Shown here: positions 53,095 to 62,203 of the stretch, in pieces | How the letters are laid out: every line of letters starts with the position of its first letter | Position numbering within the stretch: position 1 is the first letter of the stretch | From: Bremerella sp. P1 | GTDB lineage: Bacteria; Planctomycetota; Planctomycetia; Pirellulales; Pirellulaceae | DNA length: 64,000 bases | NCBI RefSeq assembly: GCF_028748185.1 | Contig: NZ_CP118164.1 | Span: 6,783,814 to 6,847,813, forward strand | Direction: 5' to 3' | Made by a program: the position numbers and the translations under genes | Notes under the pieces: generated by a model | Told to the model about the DNA's origin: nothing | The model's database searches: none | Seen by the model: the letters and a program-made list of their open reading frames with translations, nothing else

Positions 53095-54042
53095 ATGGAT
53101 GCCCCACACACCGATCCTTCTCCAACACCAGAACCTGCTCCGCTTTGCCCGTCGGTGGGTCTGATCGTTGTCTCGGTGATCGTCCTGCTGATCGGTGCCG
53201 CTATCATCAGCGTCGCCATGGCAGGACTTGAACTTCTTTGGCCGAGTGCGCTCAGCTACACCATGCTACTGATGTTGGGAATCGGACTAGCGACCATGCT
53301 CGGGCAATACTTCGGTACGTTTCGCAATAGTCCCCACGGAGCACGTTTCGCCACGATCGGAAGTCTCGGAGGCCCGGCGGTTCTTTACGTTGCGTTGTTA
53401 ATCCTCCGTGTCTACTCAGTCGATTGGACTCGCCCCGATGCCTCGGTAACTTCGCCCGAGGAACACCTGTTGATCTGGCCAAGCATTGCGATCGCCTCGC
53501 TCACGTGTGGTTGGTTCAACGGCCGGTGGGCATGGAAACTTGCGAAGCATGCCGGAAACGAACCTCCGCGATTGCTCACGATCTCGCTTCGAGAGATCAT
53601 GGTCTTTTGTGCCGTTGTGGGGCTCCTGATGATCCCGGCCAGCTATCGTGCCAGCGTCAATCCGTCCCTTTATCGAGCAAACGTTTCCGTGCCGGATGCG
53701 CCGATTGCCGTTCCCCCAGGGGCTCAGGCCATTGAGTACGAACGCCAGCGAGACGGGCGGATACTGGTCAGCTACAAGATCGACGAAGCGGCCTTCCACC
53801 AATGGATTACCAGCGAGGACTCGGACGTTCATCACTATGGCGGCCTCTGGGAAGAAATTGCCAGTCCACTCAACGTACACCGGCCAGACCCCAGTCGCAT
53901 TCCGTTGCCGATCTCAGAAGGCAATCATCAAGTTAACAAGGGACTTGCCGTGTATTGGAAGACCGAGACGCTGCATCACACCATCACCTATGATCGTGAT
54001 ACCGAGACGGCGTTCTACCAAGAACTGGCGATCTCGGAATAG
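53095..54042 (+). CDS. tandem paralogue 3: membrane protein with C-terminal extracytoplasmic domain
   Basis: The 315-residue protein has the same plan as paralogue 1: helices near residues 20-45, 50-75, 85-105 and 125-145, the motif QYFGTFRNSPHG, then SLREIMVFCAVVGLLMIPAS followed by YRASVNPSLYRANV, and a soluble domain with YERQRDGRILVSYKID, equivalent to FRRDRDGTIRAYWIE of paralogue 1. The soluble domain is better conserved between 1 and 3 than the helices. No signal peptide or catalytic motif is apparent. Gaps of 171 bp before and 174 bp after suggest separate translation but likely one transcript. Confidence 0.7.
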   Translation: MDAPHTDPSPTPEPAPLCPSVGLIVVSVIVLLIGAAIISVAMAGLELLWPSALSYTMLLMLGIGLATMLGQYFGTFRNSPHGARFATIGSLGGPAVLYVALLILRVYSVDWTRPDASVTSPEEHLLIWPSIAIASLTCGWFNGRWAWKLAKHAGNEPPRLLTISLREIMVFCAVVGLLMIPASYRASVNPSLYRANVSVPDAPIAVPPGAQAIEYERQRDGRILVSYKIDEAAFHQWITSEDSDVHHYGGLWEEIASPLNVHRPDPSRIPLPISEGNHQVNKGLAVYWKTETLHHTITYDRDTETAFYQELAISE

Positions 54043-54216
54043 CTTCATGCCTTGAGTCCCCATACAACATCACGTTAAAAGAAGTTTTCTTACGAATGCT
54101 TGCCATTGGCTGGATATCTGGGATCGCCTCCTACTTTGTCCGGCTGGGGTGGAATTACGTCTTGCTTTTTTGATTCATCGCTACCACGGTCCGCTTTCTT
54201 AAAGAAAGCAAACGTC

Positions 54217-54753
54217 ATGAATACCCCGCAACCTTCGCCAGACCATGCCGAGCTTGCCGTGACCGGCATGGGGATCAGTTTGCTGGTCGCGATGATCTCG
54301 GGGCCGTTGGCCATCTTTGCTCCTTGGCGAACGGCGTTCCTAGCAAGCTGTATTGCGATGTTTGTATTTCTATGGGCCGTAACAATGTTGATCGCCCAGT
54401 ATATGGCCAGCATCAGGCGGGATGTGTTCGCCTCGAAGATCATTTGCCTGCAATGGGGCAGCCTTGCGACCTGCGCGTCGATCGCTTTGATGTGGTATGC
54501 CGGCCGAACGATCTCACGGCATGGTCTGGACGTGTCCGAGTTAGGCTTCACGTCGATCGGGCTTGTCGCTCTGGTTATTGCCACCCTCATCTTCACGGTG
54601 GGCAACTGGCGATGGCGTCAGCGGCTTCTGGAAGCCAGTAAGCAAGGCATGACAACAACTCCCTGGAGCCAGCTAACCATCGTCGACATCATGGCCGCGA
54701 CTTTGGTAACGGCGATCGTCTTAGGGACGTTTAGCTTTCTGTTTCGGCAGTAG
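54217..54753 (+). CDS. tandem paralogue 4: membrane protein, C-terminal domain missing
   Basis: From the ATG at 54217 (178 residues, MNTPQPSPDHAELAVTGMGI) it has helices as in the other members, AQYMASIRRDVFAS in the first loop, and a final TIVDIMAATLVTAIVLGTFS helix ending FLFRQ, again without the soluble domain. The frame is open back to 54100 but those codons lack array features. It stops 4 bp before the end of the convergent smc gene, so a longer ancestral form could have been cut by that neighbour. Confidence 0.6.
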   Translation: MNTPQPSPDHAELAVTGMGISLLVAMISGPLAIFAPWRTAFLASCIAMFVFLWAVTMLIAQYMASIRRDVFASKIICLQWGSLATCASIALMWYAGRTISRHGLDVSELGFTSIGLVALVIATLIFTVGNWRWRQRLLEASKQGMTTTPWSQLTIVDIMAATLVTAIVLGTFSFLFRQ

Positions 54754-54757
54754 CTGT

Positions 54758-57700
54758 TTACGCCACCGAGATATCCCCGTCGCCCGTCTCGTGTACGTCG
54801 TCGAACCGTACGCTCACGCGTTTCGAGATGCCGGACTCTTGCATCGTCACGCCGTGCAGGGTCGTGGCGGCGGCCATGGTGGCTTTGGAGTGGCTCACGA
54901 TCACGAAGCGGGTCCAATCCAGAAAGCCATTCAATACGTCCACAAAACGGCCGATATTGGCTTCGTCAAGCGGGCCGTCCACTTCGTCCAGAATACAGAA
55001 CGGGCTGGGGCGGAACTGGAAGATGGCCAGCAGGAGCGTGACGGCAGTCAAAGCACGTTCGCCACCGGATAGCAGCGAGATGTTGAGCGAGCTTTTGCCC
55101 GGCGGGGTGGCGATGACATCGATGCCCGCTTCCAGGATATCGACCCCTTCTTCGATGATGATATCGGCCGAACCGCCACCGAACACGCGGCGGAACATCA
55201 CCTGGAAATTGCTGCGAACTGTTTCCAGCGTTTCCTCGAACAGGCGGCGGCTGTCGACGTTGATCTTGTTGATGATCTTTTCGAGCGACTCTTTCGCTTC
55301 GGTCAGGTCCTTCAGCTGGCCATCAAGCTGCTCGAAGCGAGCCTGGAATTCGTCCAGTTCCTTCAAGGCCTCCATGTTGACCGAGCCGATATTGCTGATC
55401 TTCCGCCGCAGGTCGGCGATTTCTTCATCGATCGCGGCCCGGTCGCCAGGCAGTTCGATCTCTTCGGTATCGAGCTCGACTTCGGAGATCTCGATCTGAT
55501 AGTCGTCTCGTAGGCGACGCTCCAACGTGCTGCGTTCGTGCCGCAGGTCGGTGAAGGCCAGCTCCTTGCGGTGAAGCTGATCGTCAGCCGTTCGCTGCTT
55601 CTGTCGAGCCTCGACCAGCTTGGCGGTATGTTCGGCTTTCGCTTTTTCCAAATCCTTGCGAGCGCCACGTTCGGTCGCCAGCAATTCCTGCGACTCGGTC
55701 AGTTGCAGCATCGCCGAGGCGTACTCGCTAGTGGCCCGCAGGATCTCCAGCTGCTGGCTTTCGAGCTTGGCTCGATTCTGGGCGATTGCCGTGTGAATCT
55801 CTTGGATCGACGCTTTGCGTTCATCAAGGTTGGCCTGTAGCCGCTCGCTGCTGGCCTGGTGGGCTTCGACCTGCTGCTCGGCGCGGGCGAGTTCCACCTT
55901 CAGACCGGTGATCTGGCCACGGCTATCGCTGAGGCTCGCTTCGAGTTCGCCCAAGACCTGCGTCAGGCCTTCGCTGTCTTGCTCCAGCTGGGTGATCGTT
56001 TCCCGGGTCGAAGTAAGCTCTTGCTCTTTCTCTGCCAGCTGCTTTTGGTCGTTCTCGATGCGAGTCGTGATCGTTTCGCGCTGCTCGATCCGCTTGGAAA
56101 GCTCGGAGTCGGCGTCGGTGATGCGTGACTCAAGCCGCTGCTTCACCAGGCGATGCTCGGTAAGCACCGACGAGGCTTCTTGCTGTTGGCCAACCAGTTC
56201 TTCCAGGGCCTGCTTTTGCTGGGCAACGGAAGCTTGAATTTCTTCCAGGATCGCTTGTTTCTTTTCGAGAGCCTGCTGAAGCTTCTCGACTTCATTTCGC
56301 AGTGCCCGCAGCTCACTACGCCGCGAGATGATACCACCGACGTTGGTCGTCGGGCCGGCATAGACGCGGCCATCCGCTTCCAGCATCTCACCGTCGCGGG
56401 TGATGAAGCGGAGCGGCTGCTTGTAACGTTTCTTCAGTTCCAACGCACTGCGGGCATTGTCGACAAACCAGATACCACCTAGCAGGAAGCGTGCAACCGG
56501 CAGGAAATCGTCTTCGGCTTCAACAAAATCAAGGGCATTGCCCAACACTCCGGGTTCGTGCCGCAGTCCGGACGGCTCGTCATCCTCTCGATTGGGTAAC
56601 GACTCCATGTCGAGCAGACCGACGCGACCCGGGAAAATCACTTCTCGCTCCAACACTTGCTGCAGCAGCTCGCCGTTTTCCAAGATCACCAGCTGAGCCG
56701 AATCCCCCAAGGCGATTTCGATCAGCCGAGCGTATTCGACATCAACACGAACCACATCAGCGACCAGGCCGATCACCGATTGAAACAGCGGAAGCCGTTC
56801 GACGCGTGCCCGGGAAAGGATTTCCTTGACGCCGGAGTTCACCCCTTCGCTGGTGCGTTCCAGTTCATCAAGCACCGAAGCTCGTTCCGCGGCGACCGCT
56901 CGGCGGCGAGACAGGGCATCCAGGTCCGCCTGAATATCGGCTGCTTCCTGCTCCTGCTTTCGCAATGCTCCCTTGGCGTCGGTCACATCGGCCTGGGCGG
57001 TCGACAGATGCTCGACCAGGCCGCCTTCATCCTCGGTCAGCTGTTCGAGCTCACTACGATGCTCATCCAGGCGGGTCTCGTCGCGCTCGATGTTCGTCTC
57101 GATCGCTTCCAGTTGGTTCTGGTCGCTTTCGATGCGGGCCTTCACCGCACCCAGGGCATTGTCGAGCGTCGAGACATGCCGCAGCAGTTCCAGATGCTGC
57201 TGACGGTTGGCTTCGCCTTGCTCGCGTTTGGCTTCGATCTCTGCTTGCACTTCCTGGGTGGCCGCTTCCACGCTTTCCAGGTCGGCCGAGACGACGTCGC
57301 GCTGCGTCTTCGCTTTCGAGAGATCGTGCTGCGCCTCGGCCAGATCGGCAGTCAGTGTTCGCAGCGAACCGAAGTTCCGAACCAGGCTGACCGATAGCGA
57401 TGTCGACTCCTGTTCCAGGTCGGTAAGTAGCCGGTACTGCATGCCGGACGAAGAGTGCAGGGTGGCCAGACGCTGGGCCAGCTTGGCGTGCTGCTCTTCC
57501 TTCTGCGAAAGCACCGACTGCAGCTCGAATAGCTTGGCTTCCGCTCCTTCAAGGCCGGCCTCCGCGTTGGTGATTACTTCCTGGGCGTTGGCCTGATCCT
57601 TGCGCAGCTCTTCCAGCTCGCTGGAATACTGCTCGACGCGAACCGATAGGCTGTTCCAGTCTTCCATCCCCACGACGGTGCGTAGCAGCTGGAGACGCTC

Positions 57701-58360
57701 GGTGTATTCGCGGTACTTCTGGGCCTTGCCGGCCTGGGCTTTGATGCTGCGATAGCGAGAGCCGACTTCCTCGACGATATCGGACAGCCGCACCAGGTTC
57801 TGGTCGACCCGGTCGAGCCGTCGCTGTGTTTCCAGCTTCTTGGCCTTGAAGCGGCTGATGCCGGCGGCCTCTTCGAACACGGCTCGGCGGTCGCGGGGCG
57901 AGGCCTGAAGCAGCGTATCGACTTTGCCCTGTTCAATAATACTGTAGGCGTCGGTACCGATACCCGTGCCACGGCACAGGTCTTTCACATCGCGCAGACG
58001 ACACGGATGCCGATTGATGAGATATTCGCCTTCGCCACTACGAAACACACGCCGCGTGACGTGAACTTCCGGGGCGTCGATCGGCAGGGTGCCTTCGGCG
58101 TTATCAAAGATGATGGTCGCCTCGGCGGCGTTCATCGGCTTGCGGCCATGGGCGCTGGAGCCTTTGAAGATGACGTCGGCCATCTCCTTACCACGCAGGC
58201 TCTTGGCACTCTGTTCCCCCAAGACCCACTTGATCGCGTCGACGATATTCGACTTGCCGGAACCGTTCGGGCCGACCACGACCGTAATTCCCTCCGGGAA
58301 TTCCAGGCGAGTCTTGTCGGCAAAACTCTTAAAGCCGTGAAGCTCTAAGGCCTTCAGCAT
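54758..58360 (-). CDS. smc: chromosome partition protein SMC
   Basis: The 1200-residue protein has the SMC opening LKALELHGFKSFADKTRLEF and Walker A GPNGSGKSN near residue 32, two coiled-coil arms of about 330 residues each around a hinge (LFQSVIGLVADVVRVDVEYA near 510-545), and the C-terminal head with LNISLLSGGERALTAVTLLL (ABC signature) and Walker B FCILDEVDGPLDEANIGRF. It drives chromosome condensation and segregation with ScpA/ScpB, which are not in the window. Two head halves and hinge are complete, so the gene is intact. Start ATG at 58360. Confidence 0.97.
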   Translation of the reverse strand: MLKALELHGFKSFADKTRLEFPEGITVVVGPNGSGKSNIVDAIKWVLGEQSAKSLRGKEMADVIFKGSSAHGRKPMNAAEATIIFDNAEGTLPIDAPEVHVTRRVFRSGEGEYLINRHPCRLRDVKDLCRGTGIGTDAYSIIEQGKVDTLLQASPRDRRAVFEEAAGISRFKAKKLETQRRLDRVDQNLVRLSDIVEEVGSRYRSIKAQAGKAQKYREYTERLQLLRTVVGMEDWNSLSVRVEQYSSELEELRKDQANAQEVITNAEAGLEGAEAKLFELQSVLSQKEEQHAKLAQRLATLHSSSGMQYRLLTDLEQESTSLSVSLVRNFGSLRTLTADLAEAQHDLSKAKTQRDVVSADLESVEAATQEVQAEIEAKREQGEANRQQHLELLRHVSTLDNALGAVKARIESDQNQLEAIETNIERDETRLDEHRSELEQLTEDEGGLVEHLSTAQADVTDAKGALRKQEQEAADIQADLDALSRRRAVAAERASVLDELERTSEGVNSGVKEILSRARVERLPLFQSVIGLVADVVRVDVEYARLIEIALGDSAQLVILENGELLQQVLEREVIFPGRVGLLDMESLPNREDDEPSGLRHEPGVLGNALDFVEAEDDFLPVARFLLGGIWFVDNARSALELKKRYKQPLRFITRDGEMLEADGRVYAGPTTNVGGIISRRSELRALRNEVEKLQQALEKKQAILEEIQASVAQQKQALEELVGQQQEASSVLTEHRLVKQRLESRITDADSELSKRIEQRETITTRIENDQKQLAEKEQELTSTRETITQLEQDSEGLTQVLGELEASLSDSRGQITGLKVELARAEQQVEAHQASSERLQANLDERKASIQEIHTAIAQNRAKLESQQLEILRATSEYASAMLQLTESQELLATERGARKDLEKAKAEHTAKLVEARQKQRTADDQLHRKELAFTDLRHERSTLERRLRDDYQIEISEVELDTEEIELPGDRAAIDEEIADLRRKISNIGSVNMEALKELDEFQARFEQLDGQLKDLTEAKESLEKIINKINVDSRRLFEETLETVRSNFQVMFRRVFGGGSADIIIEEGVDILEAGIDVIATPPGKSSLNISLLSGGERALTAVTLLLAIFQFRPSPFCILDEVDGPLDEANIGRFVDVLNGFLDWTRFVIVSHSKATMAAATTLHGVTMQESGISKRVSVRFDDVHETGDGDISVA

Positions 58361-58420
58361 ATTCGGCTCCGACGGGGGGGCGGATTAAAAGGACGCAATG
58401 GATAAACACTCCAGAGTCCT

Positions 58421-60244
58421 CTAATCGAACGTCGGGATCAAGGTGTCATCCCCTTCCGCGTAGGTGGTTACCTCGGAAGACTCTTCGGTTTTGGCAGAAT
58501 CTGACGACTGGGAGAAGTTATCCGTGAAGTTTTCCTGCGAAGGAGACTCCTCGGTGACCAACTCTTCCGAGCGGACGTAGCTGCGATCGGGTCGCGGCAT
58601 CGCGTTCACCTCGACACGAGCAGTCAGGTAACCTTCGTTTCGCAGAGCGAAGACGTTTCGGACGATCTCGCCATAGCCACACTCGATTTCGGTGAGGGCC
58701 TTGATGATTTCCTTCAGGTCGCTCGAGCACTCCTTCTCTAGCTCGCCGCCGCCAGCTTCAAACCGCGTGACCTTGATCTTGCGATGCCCAGAAGAGCGGA
58801 TCGTGAGACCATTTTGCCCCACGAAGGCCACATCGCCGGTCAGGCGAACGTCGGTTCCGAAGACTACGATTTCAGGACGATCCTTTAAGCGGAAGTGAAT
58901 CATCGGCGACGAAGCCGAGCGGACGTGATGCAGTTGAACGTGATTGTCCAGCAGTTCGCCAGCGATCGAAGGAAGCTGGTTCGATCGCTTCTTCAGCTGA
59001 TCGAACGCCCCGTAGCGGGCCTCGGCACTTTCCTCGTGCAGCAGACCTTCCAGGCTGTCGATCACGTCTAGGTCGTCAAACGAACCGAGCGATTGCAGGG
59101 CACGGAAGCGGAAACCATTGTTCGTGCGGGCCGCTTCGGTCAGCGGCTCGACACATGCTGGATCGTTCAAGTAAGCCAACGCTTCGGCGGAGCAGAAGCG
59201 AACCAGTTCGTTCTTGGAATCGAGTCCCTTTTTCAGCGAAGGAATCGCTTCTTTGCCGATCGCTTCCAGCTTCAGAGCACCTGCCTGAGCGGTCGACTCG
59301 ACCAGCAATTCGGCTTCGCACTCGGCCAGGTATCGACGTCGGAACTCGGTCGATCGAGAAAGCGGGATAAAGCGAATCACACGCATGTAACGCGAGATGC
59401 TCTCTTTGTAGCGTGGGTGGACGTCCAGCGAGATGAACTTGTCGGTCATCGGCGTGGCGACCCCTTGCTTGGTCCCTTCGCGGTACATGTGGAAGCGACC
59501 GTTGATTGCGGCTCCGATTGCGGCACTCGCGGCGATCGAGACTTCGCCTTCGATCAAGCCTAAGCCGAGCGGGCGTTCTTCGAGCATCACCGCACCACCC
59601 AGAATGTGGCCGCGACGCATGTTTGACTTGCTATTGTTGCCTTCGATCACGCTGTCGAGAACAACCGGGCCAGAGGCCATGGCGATGTCGTTACCTTTAC
59701 GGGCTCGACCACCCAGGACGGCCATTTCCGAAAGTCGCGTCGAGGGCGAGTAGCCGTTTTCGAGGCTGGTCGTGTCGGTTTCGGGTGGTGCGAACACGGT
59801 AACGTCGATCGTGTCTCCTTCGCGGGCCCCAGGCGGAATGACGGCCTCCAGCATCACCAATGCCGTATGAGGTGAGGCCAGCCATTGTTGAGGCTGATCG
59901 ACCTGCAGAATACGCATTTCGTTGAGCAACAGGTCGCGAGCCTGCGACGGAGGTGGATCGCTACCGGTGCCGTGTAGCCCGGTGATAAGCGTGACCCCTT
60001 TGATCTTGGCGTTGTTCATCCCGCCAGGCACTGTCAGATCGCCGACCGTGCGGACTTTGTCCCAATCGTGCGAAGGCTCTTCCTCTTTCTCATCGCCATC
60101 AGACCAAGGATTGAGATAACTCATCGATGATCCGCTGTCGCTGGTCCAAGGGGCCGTACACCCCGAGGTGAGCGCGTGCCCGACCACGATAAGGCCAAGC
60201 GTTGTAATCAGGTAAGCCGTATGAGAGCGTCCGTGCCGTGGCAT
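58421..60244 (-). CDS. FlgI-like lipoprotein with embedded HEAT-like repeats
   Basis: The 607-residue protein has a lipoprotein leader (TLGLIVVGHALTSGC). The N-terminal half resembles flagellar P-ring protein FlgI: VRTVGDLTVPGGMNNAKIKG, GVTLITGLHGTGSDPPPSQA, and EGDTIDVTVFAPPETDTTSL. FlgI is normally about 350-370 residues; this one continues into HEAT-like repeats around residues 315-400 (AIPSLKKGLDSKNELVRFCS, PACVEPLTEAARTNNGFRFR) and an acidic Ser/Glu/Thr-rich C-terminus. No flagellar gene is nearby, and a P-ring role for a lipidated protein is doubtful. It may be a repurposed ring or envelope scaffold. Start ATG at 60244. Confidence 0.72.
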   Translation of the reverse strand: MPRHGRSHTAYLITTLGLIVVGHALTSGCTAPWTSDSGSSMSYLNPWSDGDEKEEEPSHDWDKVRTVGDLTVPGGMNNAKIKGVTLITGLHGTGSDPPPSQARDLLLNEMRILQVDQPQQWLASPHTALVMLEAVIPPGAREGDTIDVTVFAPPETDTTSLENGYSPSTRLSEMAVLGGRARKGNDIAMASGPVVLDSVIEGNNSKSNMRRGHILGGAVMLEERPLGLGLIEGEVSIAASAAIGAAINGRFHMYREGTKQGVATPMTDKFISLDVHPRYKESISRYMRVIRFIPLSRSTEFRRRYLAECEAELLVESTAQAGALKLEAIGKEAIPSLKKGLDSKNELVRFCSAEALAYLNDPACVEPLTEAARTNNGFRFRALQSLGSFDDLDVIDSLEGLLHEESAEARYGAFDQLKKRSNQLPSIAGELLDNHVQLHHVRSASSPMIHFRLKDRPEIVVFGTDVRLTGDVAFVGQNGLTIRSSGHRKIKVTRFEAGGGELEKECSSDLKEIIKALTEIECGYGEIVRNVFALRNEGYLTARVEVNAMPRPDRSYVRSEELVTEESPSQENFTDNFSQSSDSAKTEESSEVTTYAEGDDTLIPTFD

Positions 60245-60372
60245 TGGGTTGCTGGTCCGTCAAAAACCTACGGTATTCAGTCCGAAGAATTCCCTTCCCC
60301 CGGATCTAGTTGCGCCAAAGAGTAGGAAAACCTGATAGCACGATCAAGAGCAATTTCTTATTCGACTTAGGT

Positions 60373-60621
60373 TTACGGCGGATCGAACCCGCTTTTACAG
60401 AACGGGTTACAGCGCAAGATCCGGTACGCGCCACGTAGGGCCCCCGAAATAGGGCCGTACTTCCGCACCGCACCAATAAAGTAGTTGCTGCACGTCGGCT
60501 GAAAGCGGCACGACTGACCGATCCAGGGGCTGAGCGTGTACTGATAGCACCGCACGGCGAAGATCATCACCTCCGACAGCAGTGCTTGCCACCCCTGGTA
60601 AAGAAACCGTAGATAGCTCAT
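60373..60621 (-). CDS. yidD: membrane protein insertion efficiency factor YidD
   Basis: The 82-residue protein starts MSYLRFLYQGWQALLSEVMI. It carries the YidD core CRFQPTCSNYFIGAVRKYG and RILRCNPFCKSGFDPP. The usual CNPFHPGG variant is CNPFCKSG here, so the family's third Cys is followed by a second Cys. The start codon overlaps the rnpA stop (ATGA), so it is translationally coupled, the typical rnpA-yidD arrangement. It assists YidC/Oxa1-mediated membrane insertion. yidC is not in the window. Confidence 0.94.
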   Translation of the reverse strand: MSYLRFLYQGWQALLSEVMIFAVRCYQYTLSPWIGQSCRFQPTCSNYFIGAVRKYGPISGALRGAYRILRCNPFCKSGFDPP

Positions 60622-61025
60622 CCTCCGGGCGCAGCCTCCGGCGGCTGGGCCTTTTGGCCGTGGTTTCGCTTCCATTTCCGAGCGGCACGATGGGCGAGCT
60701 GCACCAGGCCGTTTTCCAGCTCTGGGAAGGTCGGATGCTTCTTCGATTGCGGCAGAACCACGAAATCGAACCCACTGGGCAGCTTCTCGCGATTGAGCCG
60801 AAACGCCTCGCGAAGGCGTCGCTTCCAGCGGTTGCGCTGCACGGCGTTGCCGATCTTCTTTTTGGATACGACCAGCCCGACGCGACAGACGTTCAAGGAA
60901 TTCCTGGCGGCATAGACCACCAACCAGCCGTTGCCAGCAGATGCTCGGCGCGTGAAGACCGCGTCGAAGTCTGCTGGCGTCTTGAGACGTAGTTGCGGCG
61001 GAAACCGATGAGACTTCTCCGTCAC
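60618..61025 (-). CDS. rnpA: ribonuclease P protein component RnpA
   Basis: This is a 135-residue basic protein with the RnpA signature RNRWKRRLREAFRLNREKLP and the core VGLVVSKKKIGNAVQRNRWK. It binds the RNase P RNA and helps mature tRNA 5' ends. Its C-terminal tail (RKWKRNHGQKAQPPEAAPGG) is longer than in many bacteria. The gene lies 15 bp downstream of a dnaJ-type gene, and rpmH, which usually precedes it, is not here. The RNA subunit is not seen in the window. Confidence 0.95.
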   Translation of the reverse strand: MTEKSHRFPPQLRLKTPADFDAVFTRRASAGNGWLVVYAARNSLNVCRVGLVVSKKKIGNAVQRNRWKRRLREAFRLNREKLPSGFDFVVLPQSKKHPTFPELENGLVQLAHRAARKWKRNHGQKAQPPEAAPGG

Positions 61026-61040
61026 ACGCTTTCCTTTCCG

Positions 61041-62003
61041 CTACCAGCGAAGGTCCTTGCGGGGATCTTCCGCGTGCTCTTCAGCGAACTTCCCGACGGC
61101 CTGCTTTAACTCTTCGGTGGGCTCTGCTGGCAGGGCAATCTGTAGAACGACATACAAGTCTCCAGCCTCGCCAGATGCGGATGGCACACCTTGGCCTCGA
61201 ACGCGGAGACGTTTTCCACTGGAGCTTCCCGCCGGGATCTTCATGGTGACAGTGCCCCCAGGCGTCGGGACATCGATCGAACCACCCAGCATGGCTTCGG
61301 CCAGTGAGACCGGCACGGTCACTTCCAGGTCTTTGCCATTACGTTTGAAATACTTGTGCGACTCGACATGGATGCGGATCAACAGGTCGCCGGACGGGCC
61401 GCCGTTGGGACCGGGGTCGCCTTGTCCGCGGAGACGGATCTTCTTGCCGTCTTCAATTCCCGGGGGAATCTTGGCGGTCAAGCGTTCCATCTCGCCGCCA
61501 GGGCGGCGAACGTTCAGGTTAATCTCGCCCCCTTCCATGGCTTGCTTGAAGGGGACCGTCACGTCGTGCTGCAGATCGTTACCACGTACCGGTTGGGCAT
61601 GCCGACGTCGACCACCTCCGCCGCCCAGTCCACCGAAGATGTCGGACAGATCCGGTCCGGCACCACCGCCGCCGAAGATATCGCCCAGGTCGAACTCATA
61701 TTGAGCACCGCCCGGGCCACCGCCGGCCGAACGCCATTGATGGAAACCGCCAGGACCGCCGCCACCGGGACCGGCTCCCATGTTTTCGTAGTTGCTGCCG
61801 AACTGGTCGTATTTCTTACGCTTTTCGGCGTCGCCGACCACGTCGTAGGCGTTTTGAATCTCTTTGAATTTCGTATGAGCCGCCTTGTCATCCGGGTTGA
61901 GGTCCGGGTGATACTTCTGGGCCAACTTCTTGTAGGCCTTCCGGATCTCTTCCTGCGTAGCGGATCTCGAGACACCCAGAATCTTGTAGTAATCGTCAGC
62001 CAT
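61041..62003 (-). CDS. DnaJ-type co-chaperone lacking the zinc-finger domain (CbpA-like)
   Basis: The 320-residue protein starts with a J domain: [20 protein letters not shown], and HPD inside [11 protein letters not shown] long Gly-rich segment follows ([14 protein letters not shown] and [20 protein letters not shown]), then the DnaJ C-terminal substrate-binding domain ([40 protein letters not shown]). There are no CxxCxGxG repeats, so it is a class II (CbpA-type) co-chaperone for DnaK. Start ATG at 62003 with rnpA directly downstream; it is divergent from the gene at 62204. Confidence 0.93.
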   Translation of the reverse strand: MADDYYKILGVSRSATQEEIRKAYKKLAQKYHPDLNPDDKAAHTKFKEIQNAYDVVGDAEKRKKYDQFGSNYENMGAGPGGGGPGGFHQWRSAGGGPGGAQYEFDLGDIFGGGGAGPDLSDIFGGLGGGGGRRRHAQPVRGNDLQHDVTVPFKQAMEGGEINLNVRRPGGEMERLTAKIPPGIEDGKKIRLRGQGDPGPNGGPSGDLLIRIHVESHKYFKRNGKDLEVTVPVSLAEAMLGGSIDVPTPGGTVTMKIPAGSSSGKRLRVRGQGVPSASGEAGDLYVVLQIALPAEPTEELKQAVGKFAEEHAEDPRKDLRW

Positions 62004-62203
62004 GAACTTCTTGATTTTCGCCTAACTGGTTCCCTGAAAACAACTTCCAACGATATTCGCGAGCGTATCCGTCTTGATTTAACTGCTCAGACGGTTGCTT
62101 CTGCAAGCTATTCTATACTTGGAAGCCGCTCTGGGGAGAGCGGCCAATTATCCCAGATTTGCCCGGCAAACACACGCACTGGTTTCCGGAAACTTCCGCC
62201 GCT

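Noticed and set aside
58421-60244. Assignment of gene symbol flgI
   Set aside because: Lipidation, extra HEAT-like repeats, size and lack of flagellar neighbours argue against a standard P-ring protein.
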